A stretch of 64,000 bases of DNA. Source: Phaeosaccion multiseriatum. Its lineage: Eukaryota; Ochrophyta, other classes. Below the pieces are notes generated by a model that did no database searches, was not told the origin of the DNA, and was given only the letters and a program-made list of their open reading frames with translations. A program made the translations under genes and the position numbers. Where the stretch lies: the NCBI GenBank assembly GCA_965112735.1, contig OZ218956.1, positions 1,426,001 through 1,490,000 of the forward strand, given 5' to 3'. Below are positions 12,218 through 22,725 of the stretch, piece by piece. The number at the start of each line of letters is the position of its first letter. The first letter of the stretch is position 1.

Positions 12218-13001
12218 AGAGAGCGCGAGAGGGAGAAGAGAGCGAGACAGAGCGAGTGAGGGAGAGTTAGGTGGGAAGATTCTACCGTGAGGAGGGGAGA
12301 AGAGAGAGGGCAGGTGCGAACCCGTCACTACATTCTCTCTCTCGCTTCTTTCAGAGTGCCAATCACACCAACATCAGCGCATTGCAACCCTCGCGGCAGC
12401 GCCACCAGCCCCCACTTACACTGCCAAAGAGAATTCATCCGCGTCGAGCATTCCATCTTGGTCTACGTCCGCTGCCGCCACCACCTTCTCCAGCAACGAG
12501 CGACGGGCTCTGAACCCCAGCCCTTCCCTCATCACCTCCACAGCTCTTCTCGCCTGAAGCTTCAGACCCCCTGAAGCAGCAGCAGCGGCAGCCGCAGCAC
12601 TTGCAGCCGCAGCGCCACTTGTGGCCCCGCTCACGGGCTCTCCTGCTGCCCCTCCTCCTGTTCCTCCTCCTCCTCTTCCCCCGCCCCGTGCCCGTGGCCT
12701 TCCTCCCATGATACCGAGGAATCCTCGACCTTGCGCTGTTGTTGCTGGTGCTGCTGGTGATGGGGTTGTTGCAGGTGCTGCTTCCGCCGAGGGCGATGCA
12801 TACACTTTGAATATTGCATCGAGGTCTCTCTTCTCCTCCTCTGTCACCACCCAGGGCACATTCGCGTCGGCGCCTTGCACCATGACGAAGCTGCCCGAGC
12901 TGTCCGGCACCGGCATGGCGTGGGGCAAGAGTTGGTATGCCGCTTCTTCTCCGCCCACTTCACAGGCCGCTGTATCGTCACCCTCTGCTGCGGCATCACC
13001 A

Positions 13002-13037
<36 letters not shown>

Positions 13038-13951
13038 GGGGGTGCTGGAGCAGGTGGTGGTGGTGCTGCTGCTGCTCCTAACGGCTGTACACTTGGTGAA
13101 GGGACTTCGCTGGTCCCATTCACAGCGGTGGCATCCACGCTCACGGGCACGCCCACCGTAGCCACGGAACAAGACCCGCCAAGCGAGGATGACGAGGTCG
13201 GAGGGTTCGGGGCCCCGGTGGAGCTGCTGTTGTCGGCCTCCCTCCCCTCCACTGTGGTGGGTGTGGCCACGACAGACACCAGAGAAGCCGATTGGGAGGA
13301 TGACACGCGCTGTTGCGGCGCTGCCTCGCTGCCGTCGACGGCGGGCATGGAGGAGGAGGAAGGCCCCGGTACAGAGGAGGCCACCCTCCTACGAACACCA
13401 TCACCACCACCACCTCCACCCCCACCAGAACTCCCAGCGGGTCGAGCGTGCCTGCGCCTTTGCCGCTGCTGATGCTCCTCCTGGTAGCCTGTGAGGGCCA
13501 TGGCTTGCGCGGTGAGGAAGTCATCAGTGTACTCCTCCTCCCTCTGGAATATCTCTCCGCCTCTTCCCCTGGGGTGTGGCTCTTGCCGAGGCTCGTCGCC
13601 TCCTTCGCCCCCCCCCACCAATCCCAGCCTCCGCCTCCGTCGCAACTCTTGCTCCTCCTTGTTCTTCTTGTGCAGTAGCCAGCCGCCGAACCCAACGCCG
13701 CCGATGAGGAGCAGGGGCCCTGCACCAACGAGGAGTGCGGTGGCAACTGCCCCTCCGATTACCAAACCTTTTCTCCCATTGTGATGGGGATGGTGGTGCG
13801 CGTTGTTGGTGGCACAGTTACGGCCGCAGCGGTGCTGGCGGTGGTTTTGATGCTGCGGATTTCTCATGTTGGACGCCGCTATTGAGAAAGAAGGTGGTGG
13901 AGAAGCGGGAGGCACATTATAGGACAGGTTCGGAGTGAAGTTAAAGCGCAC
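12070..13951 (-). CDS. Membrane-anchored EH-domain protein
   Basis: Two exons (13951-12420, 12169-12070) join in phase 2 to 543 aa; an internal Met at 13867 is an alternative start. A hydrophobic Gly/Ala/Leu segment (GLVIGGAVATALLVGAGPLL) near the N terminus predicts one membrane span. The C terminus is an EH domain: VVTEEEKRDLDAIFKVY opens helix 1, DVDQDGMLDADEF is a canonical EF-hand loop, and HLMRMHGRDGRLPETLTPEL then IPPSKR is the typical EH ending, spanning the splice site. EH domains bind NPF peptides in endocytosis (EPS15, EHD families). Oddly, about 100 low-complexity Ala/Gly/Pro residues interrupt the domain between its first helix and second half. The middle holds a poly-Ala run with VGDA beside it. 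Divergent to the RCC1-like gene. Confidence 0.78.
12171..12260 (+). repeat. (GA)n tract in EH-gene intron
   Basis: GA-dinucleotide-rich tract on the plus strand, pyrimidine-rich on the coding minus strand, lying directly before the acceptor of exon 2. It acts as a long polypyrimidine tract. Confidence 0.8.
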
Positions 13952-14100
13952 AGCTCAAAAAGAGTGGGTGTTTAGCCCCCTCCTGTGCTCTTGAGATAAG
14001 CATCAGTAGAGAGGTTAGGAGTGAAGTGCTCTTGAGAAAGAAAGTGGAAAAGAGGATAGGTATCAATAGAGAGGTTAGGAGTGAAGTTTCAAAGAGTGGT
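13890..14100. repeat. Diverged short direct repeats in divergent promoter
   Basis: The phrase GAGAGGTTAGGAGTGAAGT occurs at about 14009 and again near 14071, with a weaker copy (GGTTCGGAGTGAAGT) at about 13926. CTCTTGAGA flanks are also repeated. These lie around and upstream of the EH-gene start and may be promoter elements or a small tandem duplication. Confidence 0.5.
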
Positions 14101-14109
14101 GTTCCCCCC

Positions 14110-14721
14110 CCCCTTCCTAACAGCTTGAAGCCCTCTGTGTAAATCCCCTCCCACCCCCCCTCCCTCCTCCGAGCAACGTTCTGTGTTGAAGTGTCTGTGC
14201 TTTTCCCTCTCAGCGAAGCTACAGTAACTCAAAGATGGCATCAAGCACACCACACACCTTGTAGCCTCTTATATTTGTCTCTGCAGTGTCTGGCAAAGAG
14301 GGAAGAGAGAGGAGGAGGGGGAAAAAAGGATGGAGAGCGTTCTCGAGCGAGGAGTTCGGGACGTGGGGTGCCATCCCCTCTTCATTTTTCATTGACTTAC
14401 GCCCCTGATTTTTGGATTTTGACCGCCTCAATTCTCAGTTTCTCGTCCTGAATGTACACAAGAGGCGGGATGAAACATTTTGAGCAAAACGCTTTAGTCC
14501 GCCTCCCTCATAGGAGAGGCGTAGAACTCGGCAAGAGTCGAATGTCACTGCCTCTGAAGCGGGTCGAGGCAAGAAGGAGGAAGGGGGAGCCCTTTAGTTT
14601 TGTTCTCTCTGCTGTTGCAACTTGTAGCAAACACGAGAAGAGTCAAAAGCCAGACCCGAAGCGGGGTCGAAGAGGCGGGCGCTTGTAGTGTCGGTATCTC
14701 TCTCTTGCTGCTGCTGCGCTG
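14110..14721. other. Intergenic region upstream of RCC1-like gene
   Basis: Spacer between the EH-domain gene and the RCC1-like gene. It holds short unconvincing ORFs only. The true first exon of the RCC1-like gene could lie here, because a possible acceptor (TTGGCACAG) directly precedes the 14722 ATG. Confidence 0.5.
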
Positions 14722-17700
14722 TTGGCACAGATGGCACAGGCCTCAAAAGCCAAGTTGTTGGCGGGGCGTGCCTGTCCTCGTCTACAGCAGCTTTGGATCT
14801 GCTTCGTGTTGTTTCCCAAGATGATTTCTGCCGTAGCGGTAACTGCAGCGTCGTGCTTCTGCGGCGAGAAGCACACGTGCTTCCTGTTCAACGACGAAGT
14901 GACGTGCTGGGGTTCGAAAGACAACAATCGTGTGGGCTTCGATACGTCCTCGGACATCGGAGGTACTCCTGGGGACATGGGCAGTGGGATGACCACCGCT
15001 GAGCTCCCCACCTCGCTCAGCGCCGAGACGCCGACCTCAATCGGAGGGAGCAGCGTCTCTACGTGTATCTCCTTCTCAGACGGATCGATGTTCTGCTTTG
15101 GTAAGTGCTCTGCTCCTTTGCTGGCTTCTTTCCCGAATGACTGGTGGCTCCACATGTTTTGAATGCATGGATCAACGAGCCCGCCCCACCTCTGTCGCAC
15201 TTGAACAGGAGAAAATCTCAACGGCCAGCTCGGCATTGACAGCGAGCTCGATCAAGACTTCTCCACTCCCGACCTCACGCCGTAAGTGTACTTCCTCCTC
15301 CCAAGGAGCGCTGCCCCAGAAACACACGCACACGCACCCCCTCCCGCCACTGACCGATGCACCAACAACTTTCGTACTGTACACACCTCCACACAGCGTG
15401 ATACAAACAGGCAGCACCGTCGTTTCGGCGAGCAGCGGGCATGGTCTCCACCAGTGCGCCATCTTCTCCGGCGGCTCCTATTGCTGGGGCTCGTCGTTCG
15501 AAGGAGAGGCTGGTACAAACAAGAGGCTCACCACCGGAGAGGGAAACGACCCCGACGAGATGACTGATAATCTGGCCCCCCTCGACTTTCTTTCCAGCCG
15601 AACCGTTGAAGAGTTCGCTCTCGGCAATCTGCACACGTGCGCGCTGCTTAACGACGGAGCGGTCAGGTGAGTGAGTGAGTGAGTCAAGTCAGTCCGTCCG
15701 TCCAAACAGTGATAGATAGATATATCTGGTGTCACTCAGTCTGTTCCATCCATCCATCTCGTCCTGAACAACAAAGGACTTCTTCCAATCGATTCACTCA
15801 CTCCACAAGACCGATTTCACTTTGCCCCCCCCCCGCTCTCTACCCACAGATGCTTTGGCCGCGGAGACGAGGGCCAACTGGGTCTGGAGGCCGATACAGA
15901 TTTACTCACACCCAGCACCGGTGCAACGGACGTCGACCTCGGGACGGGTCGGACTGCAGTGCATGTGGCGGCGGGCGACAATCACTCCTGCGCCGTATTG
16001 GACACTGGGGATGTGGTGTGTTGGGGGGACAACAGCTCGGGTGAGTGACTGGACTTGGGAGGGTGTTGAGAGAGTGGAGGAGGAGGGGAGGCGGGGGGGG
16101 AGCGGTGCTTGGATGAATTTGAGCTCGGGGGCTGACTGTGCCCCTCCACCTCCCTCGGGGGGCAGGAGCAGAGCATCCGCAGGCCGAGGCGACTGGAACT
16201 TGGCTGAGGTGAGGTGCAGCTGCCGATTGACACGCCACTCCCTTCCCTCCTCCCCCCCTCTCCTCCTTGCTTTCCCGCTGCTTCTCTCTCCACTCCCCAC
16301 GGGTTGCTCTCCCCCGATTGTAATGCGCACGCACGTGCACGCACACACGACGTCGACGCGTGCAGGCCAGGTAGGCACCGTCAACCCCGCCACAAGTCCG
16401 ACCGCAACCGCTCTCTGTAGGCTCAGAATATCGCGTCTTGAACAAGCGAGACTTGTCTTTCCGCAACATTGTTCCCTACCATCCCCTCCCTCACCGCCGC
16501 TTCCTGCAGCTCCAATGTCCTTCTGCCTTGTGCCATGCCTTCGTCTGGCCCTTGCTTTTTCTTGCGCTTGCTCTTGCCCATGTCCTTGCTCTTGCTCTTC
16601 TCTTATCTTGATAGCTGCTGTTGTTGTTGTCGTTGTTGCTGTTGCTGTTGTTGTTGTGGTGTGGTGGTGCTGGTGATGATGTCTCGCAGCTGGGAATTGA
16701 CTCGAGCTCGAACGTTGGTGACGCCGCAAATTCTATGGGAGACGCCCTGACTGCGGTCAATCTCGGCACCGGCCGGACAGCAGTGGCTATCTCCGGAGGG
16801 GGGGCTTTCACATGCGCCGTATTGGACAACGGTGAGGCAAGGCAAGGCAGGGATGGGCAAGTACGGTTCCTTGGGGCCTTACTGTTGTCAGGGGACTCGC
16901 AACCCAACCCAGCCTACTCCTTTGAAGTGGACCTCGTTCCTAGGCTCTGATTGATCGCACACTATCTTACTGTATTGGCAACTGTCTCTCTCCCTCCTTC
17001 CTTCCCTCCTTCCCTCCCTCCCTCCCTCCCTCCCTCCCTCCCTCCCTCCCTCCCTCCTTCCCTCCTTCCCTCCTTCCCTCCCACCCCCCTTCCCTCTCTC
17101 CCTCCCTCCCTCCCTCCCTCCTTCCCCCTGTACTGACTGTGGCGCTCACCATTGGACAGGCGGAGTCAAGTGCTGGGGAGATAACAACAGCGGGGTTTTG
17201 GGGCAGGAGTCAACTGCCAGCACTATTGGGGAAAACGCCGGGGACATGGCTGCCCTAGCGGAGGTGCGTGAGTGTCGCCAAAGGCAGAGAGGCATATGGG
17301 TAGGAGGTGACTCGCTTATCTCCAAAGGCGATGCTCCCCTTGCGTACCCCATTTCGTCCCTTAACGCTTCACCCTGCCCCAATACGTTAATGTTCCTGCC
17401 TCCCCTATTCCCTCGCACCCTCTCTCTTGTCTCTTTCCCGTGCGACAGATTGACATTGGCACAGGCCGTACCGCAGTGGCCATGTGCACTGGATATAGGC
17501 ACATGTGTGCCATCCTCGACACGAATTCCAACTTGCTCTGCTGGGGAGAGGGGGGCAAGTGAGTGAACGAACTGAAACCGAAGCGATCACCTGGATCATA
17601 TGAATACTGTTTTCTTCTCTCTCTCCCTCCCCCCCCACCCCCCCCCTCTCTCTATCTCCTGCATTTAGAAAGTGCTGCCCTGACGAGGGGCGTGAGAAAA

Positions 17701-20473
17701 GTGCTTCTTGCTTTGTTGTGAGCAGTCTATGGACCCAGTGCTGGACCCACTGCATCAGTGTGAAGCCCCATCCCCTGTCTCGGCGCCCTACTCCTCCTGA
17801 AACCCCTCCTCCACTCCACATCCTGACTGCCCCCCCTCAGCCACTTCTTTGCTCCCGGAATGCTCCTCCCTTACTGTCCGCTGCTCCTCTTCACTCCTTC
17901 TGGTCCTGACTTCTCCTCCTCCTGCTTACTCGTTTCCTTGCCCCCATCTACTGCCCCTTTGCGGTGATGTTTTGCCCGATAACTTCTCAGTGGTAGACTT
18001 GGCTCGGGGAGCACATCTGACATTGGAGACGACTCGGGAGAGATGCCTCCTGCAGAGTTGGACCTGGGATACACCAACGCTCCCACACCAGCTCCCACAG
18101 CAGCGCCGACCAGAGCTCCCACAGCAGCTCCGACCGTAGCACCGACAGCAGCTCCGACCGTAGCACCCACAGCCGCACCAACTGCCGTGCCGACTCAGGT
18201 TTGTTTTGCCATTACTAATTGACCGCTGTTAGCATAGCCAGACCAGCTGACTAAGCTAAGGGAATTTCTTTGTTTCTCATTCTTGTGTTGTCCCGAATCG
18301 CCTTGCTCAGGCGCCTACGGCTGCTCCGAGCGTGGCCCCAACCTTAGCCCCGACTCAGGTTCGTGCTGGCATTTCTTGGCTCTCCTTCATCATCCTTGCT
18401 CGCTCGTTCTCTAACTAGCCCACCTGTACCACCTTGCTTCGCCTTCCGAATGGGTTGTTCCGAATCGTCTTTCTCAGGCACCTACGACTGCCCCCACCGC
18501 CGCCCCATCTGTGGCCCCAACTCTGGTTCGTAATGGCGATTCCCTCACCCCTTCCTTACCCTGTCCCGGTGAGGCCAGTCTGTGTGACCAAACTTCTCCA
18601 TGCGTTTCCGAATCGTCTTGTTCAGGCGCCTACGGCTGCTCCGACCATTGCCCCAACCTTGGCCCCGACTCAGGTTCGTGCTGTTCTCCATTGCCCATCC
18701 TTCCTTCCTCCTTCTGTCTACGTCTCTGTTGTAGACCGGCGTGTACAATCTCTGTCCTCCTCCGCTGTTGCCCTTTCTCGAATGGTCTTGCTCAGGCGCC
18801 TGCTTGCTCCGACCGCTGCCCCAACCTTAGCTAAGCCCAGACTCAAATTCGTTTTGTCGATTGTCTTTCCTTCGCTGTGATTGCTTCCAACCCCACTTCT
18901 CATTCATGCATGTTTTCCAATTGTCGTTGTCAGGCGCCTACGGCTGCTCCGACCGCTGCACCAACTACTGCCCCGACTCAGGTTCGTTTGTGTCATGCCT
19001 GTTCCCTCCTTACTTGCTCTCCCGTGTAGTATAATCACTCTCCTCCGCTCTTGCCCGTGCTCGAATCGTCGCTCTCAGGCGCCTACGCTGGCTCCGACCA
19101 CTGCCCCAACCCTTGCCCCGACTGAGGTTCGTGTTCCCTACTACTTCGTGTTGCCTACTTCCGACTGTCCTTCGCTCCCTCCCCCTTCCTTCTGCCTCCT
19201 CCTTGTCTCCCTTTGTGGGCGCAAAGTGTGCCCCCAGTCTTCTATCCTCTGAACGGATGATAGTGACAAATCTTGCCCCCCCCCCCTCCTCCACCTCTCG
19301 TTTCCTCAGGCGCCCACAGCAGCACCAACAGCAGCACCAACAGCAGCACCAACAGCAGCACCAACAATAGCTCCAACAGCCGCCCCGACAGCAGCACCTA
19401 CAGCAGCCCCAACAGCAGCTCCAACAGCCGCCCCAAGCACAGCACCAACATTGGCCCCAACAGCAGCTCCGACACTCGAGCCGCTTCCGGACGACTTCGG
19501 TGTCGATTCTCTGAACTACCTCAACGGGACTTGCGTGCTGGTCGGTCTCGGTGCCAACACGTTTACTCCCGGCCTCCAGAGCTACTTTGTACTCGCTCTC
19601 AGAGCCCTCTCGTCGACCATGGATGCAGAACAAGTGTACATCGTCTCCATTCGTGACGTGCTCTGGACATCAGAGGAGGAGGAGACGCGCCGATTGCAGC
19701 TCCAGGCTCCTTCCGATGTCCCACCACTCTCTTCCGCACCACCACACCCGTCACCGTCACAACGGCCAGGAGCAGCAGAAGTAGCAGAAGCAGCAAGAGC
19801 GGTAGCTGCAGCGGCGCCAGCAGCCAGTTTGTCGTCTGTTCGTCGCAATGCAGCGTCCTTTCTGGGACCAAGTGAAGGGCAACAAGAAGAATGGGGAGGG
19901 GTGGGCGGCTGGAGGGAGAAGGGCGAGAAGGAGTGGGGAAGACGAGAGCAAGCGGCAGTGACGGAGATGCAAAGGCGACAGCTGTCGTCGTCAGCGACCA
20001 ATGGAAGCAGCAGCGCCGTTGAGGTGTCCTTCTTGGTGTTGGGCTTTGCCTCCGCCTCGGACTGTAGCGCCGCTGCCGCCGAGGTGTTGCAAGGGGAGAG
20101 CAGCGGTGCCCTGCAGGACTCGTTCCTATCCTATGTGGAAATCGCCAGCTTAGTCCTACGGGCAGTGTTGGACGAGACGGAGGACGGCACGCCTGTCGAA
20201 CTCATCATCCTCCTCGTCTTCGTCGCGATCGTCGGAGCAGTGCTCTTCCTCGCTTGGGCGGTCTTCTGCCTGCCCGATCTATGGGCTACGGCGAGGTACT
20301 TGACACGACGCCTGCGATACCGCCTCCCCACGGTGATGGGCGGCAAGGAGGAGGTGAAAGTGCTTGTGAACCAGAACTTCGTGGACGAAATGATCATTTC
20401 TGCTGACGTGCTCAAGGCCATGCCCCCAAGGACCCATTACTCCAACCCGCCCAGCGAGGAGAGTCTGCTCTGA
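14722..20473 (+). CDS. RCC1-like propeller with APT-repeat stalk and transmembrane anchor
   Basis: Fifteen exons: 14722-15100, 15209-15281, 15397-15666, 15850-16040, 16366-16370, 16690-16831, 17160-17263, 17449-17558, 17991-18198, 18311-18358, 18478-18525, 18626-18673, 18934-18981, 19079-19126 and 19310-20473. Together they give 961 aa. Seven repeats with paired Cys and a CWG or CFG signature (HTCFLFNDEVTCWG, HQCAIFSGGSYCWG, HSCAVLDTGDVVCWG, FTCAVLDNGGVKCWG and others) predict a seven-bladed RCC1/BLIP-II-type propeller, probably disulfide-stabilised outside the cell. About 170 residues of APT repeats follow, then a small folded domain, a Ser/Ala linker, a membrane span (IILLVFVAIVGAVLFLAW) and a short cytoplasmic tail. 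A hydrophobic stretch (LWICFVLF) near the N terminus may be a signal anchor; the start is uncertain. Role inferred: cell-surface receptor or adhesion protein. Confidence 0.82.
16366..16370 (+). other. Predicted 5-nt microexon (GCCAG)
   Basis: The upstream exon ends in phase 1 (TCG G) and the downstream exon starts in phase 0 (CTG GGA). Direct joining gives a stop at the third codon. The sequence TGCAG|GCCAG|GTAGGC at 16361-16376 offers an acceptor and a donor around five bases. Including them gives GDNSSGQLGID, the canonical turn of this propeller family. Flanking introns are 325 and 319 nt. Confidence 0.75.
16985..17132 (+). repeat. (CCCT)n intronic tract
   Basis: CCCT/CCTT tetranucleotide repeats in the RCC1-like gene, ending shortly before the acceptor of the 17160 exon, so it forms a very long polypyrimidine tract. 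Confidence 0.85.
18311..19126 (+). repeat. Tandem array of five 48-nt cassette exons
   Basis: Exons 18311-18358, 18478-18525, 18626-18673, 18934-18981 and 19079-19126 are each exactly 48 nt, start and end in phase 0, and code a 16-residue unit such as APTAAPTIAPTLAPTQ. Intron 3' ends are also related (CGAATCGTCTTGTTCAG and variants) and donors read CAG then GTTCGT. The array therefore arose by duplication of exon plus intron. Any subset could be skipped without changing frame. Confidence 0.85.
18796..18846 (+). pseudogene. Decayed APT cassette exon
   Basis: A sixth copy follows a good acceptor (TTGCTCAG) but reads GCGCCTGCTTGCTCCGACC, which has lost bases. It meets an in-frame TAG and lacks the donor (CAAATTCGTT where the others have CAGGTTCGT). 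It lies inside what is now a 260-nt intron between the 18673 and 18934 exons. Confidence 0.75.
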
Positions 20474-21200
20474 AAGACAGTTCGTGACTTAGGTCGCATT
20501 TGGATCGGAGCTGAGCGGAGCCTGTGCGAAGCTGCTGGTGGGTTGAAGCCGTCGGCATAGAAGAAGGAAAGATAGAGGCGGCAGAGGGCAAGGAGGGGGG
20601 AGGCAGAGCGGGCGCGGCGCGGCTCAGTTTAGTTGGTGCGAGCCTTTAGTAGCGGTCAGGAAAGGGGCGGGCAACGGAGTCACAGCTGGCGGCCCTCTCT
20701 TGTCCCACGGCAAGCGGGTGCAATGGACGCGTGCGCGCGAGTGTGTGTGTGTGTGTGGGTAGGTGCGACACTTGCTTTCGGCGCGGGAAGGGGCACAAAA
20801 GAGCGCTGTGCGCCCAATCGAAGGTAGACAGCAGACCAGAGCCGCTTGACGGCTAAAGGGGCTCGAGAGGCTGCGGGTCGTACACAACACCCCTCCTTCA
20901 CCCTTCTCGGGGTACCCATCAAGACGGGACTCAATCCTCTGTGGCGATGCCTGGCCTCACGATACATGCTTTCTAATCAATTCTGAAGTTCGATTTTTAT
21001 TTTTTTTGATATTTTCTCCTCCTCCTCCTCGTGCCCTTCTTTCCCACCTGTACACTACTCCGCTCCACGCTTCCCCCCTTCCCTCTATTTACCTTATGTG
21101 TCTATTCTTCTCTCTCTCTGTATGTGTGTGTGTTGACGTATAATCATCACACGAGCAAGGGATACATAGGACGGGAGTGCGTAGCATGAGGTGCGTGCAC
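20474..21200. other. Intergenic region after RCC1-like gene
   Basis: Spacer between converging genes. An AT-rich stretch at 20985-21015 may hold 3' processing signals. A GT run lies at about 20740. No gene seen. Confidence 0.6.
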
Positions 21201-21555
21201 ATCCATCCATCCATCCATCCATCCATCCATCCATCCATCCATCCATCCATCCATCCATCCATCCATCCATCCATCCATCCATCCATCCATCCATCCATCC
21301 ATCCATCCATCCATCCATCCATCCATCCATCCATCCATCCATCCATCCATCCATCCATCCATCCATCCATCCATCCATCCATCCATCCATCCATCCATCC
21401 ATCCATCCATCCATCCATCCATCCATCCATCCATCCATCCATCCATCCATCCATCCATCCATCCATCCATCCATCCATCCATCCATCCATCCATCCATCC
21501 ATCCATCCATCCATCCATCCATCCATCCATCCATCCATCCATCCATCCATCCATC
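21201..21555. repeat. Long perfect (ATCC)n microsatellite
   Basis: About 355 bp of uninterrupted ATCC units, roughly 88 copies. It opens reading frames of HPSI or MDGW repeats on either strand, but these are artefacts of the repeat. Confidence 0.97.
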
Positions 21556-22223
21556 GATCAACCTCCACGAGCCACACGGCCGCGCGGAGATGACTGGAAA
21601 GACAAGAGAGAAGAGCGCTTCTCATCCCTCCATTTCCCTCTCTTTCTTTCCCTTCTCTCCCCTTTCCTTTCCTGATCCAAAGCAAGATGTGGAGTGCAGG
21701 TAGATAGGTGATTGTGCGACTTGCATGTCCATATGACTGCCTTCTGCCATTTGTGACACCGGTTGTCGCTCTCCCACTGCCGGTAGCAGCAAGGCTAGCA
21801 GGTGGTCACTCTGCCCAAGCCCATCACCTTGACTTACTTGAGCACGGGTGGGGGCAACGCAGCTGAGGCTTGGAGCTGCCAGCAAGGCTTATCCTTTCAG
21901 TGCGGATTGCCATGCGTGCATGCGTGCATGGGTGCGTGCGTGCATGTGTGCGTACGTGCGTGCGTGCGTGCGGGGCCTCCTCTCGGTAGTGCTCCTCTTC
22001 TTGCCGGCCCAGCCGCGCTGTGCAGCACCGGCATACTATATCACACTGTGCGCCACCGGCAAACCTCTGTTTGGTTCGCTTTGCTTTGATCCTTTGGGGC
22101 GCTGCTGTGGCCAGAGTGGGTCTTGCCTTCTCTACTGCAGCCCATCGCGATTGGTGAAGCCCATCGCCATGTACAGGATGGAGCAGTTGCCCCCCCCCAA
22201 GCAAGTAGCCTTGAGGGCCTGCC
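21556..22223. other. Intergenic, 3' of EF-hand gene
   Basis: Holds a GTGC-rich run at 21908-21972 and short ORFs with no recognisable similarity. A donor-like CAG GTAAGAG near 22247 could extend the EF-hand gene into this region, but no clear next exon is visible. Confidence 0.5.
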
Positions 22224-22686
22224 TTACTTCAGGGCCACCCGCTTACTCTTACCTGCTGGAGAGCGCTGGACTTTGGAAGCGCTACTGGTAGCTGTCGCTG
22301 CCTTGCGGCTTCCTCCTCCTCCTCCTCCTCCTCCTCCTCCTCCTCCTCCTCCTCCTCCTCCTCCTCCTCCTCCTCCTCCTCCGCTCCGGACACCACCCCC
22401 CTCAAGCCTGGTCCTGCTGTCCGCACGTCGCAATGACGGTACGACTCTGCGGCTGGACTTTCCCTGCGAAGACAGGGCTTGCCGCTTTGCGCTTCCGCTT
22501 TCAGTGCTTGGATGGGCTGCGTGCTTGCGCGTGGCCGCTGCCCCCCCTCCCCGACCCCCACCTTCCTTCCCCCGCCCTCCGCCGCCTCCCTTGGAGATAC
22601 TTAGTCTTCCGGCGCCTGCCTTGGCAGCTGCAAGTGTTTTGTTTTTAGTTGTTTGTTTTGGGGAGGGCGCGCGCGTGTGTGTGTGT

Positions 22687-22725
<39 letters not shown>

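Noticed and set aside
21089-21703. Long ORFs of MDGW or HPSI repeats on both strands
   Set aside because: They are read entirely through the ATCC microsatellite, which has no stop codon in most frames.
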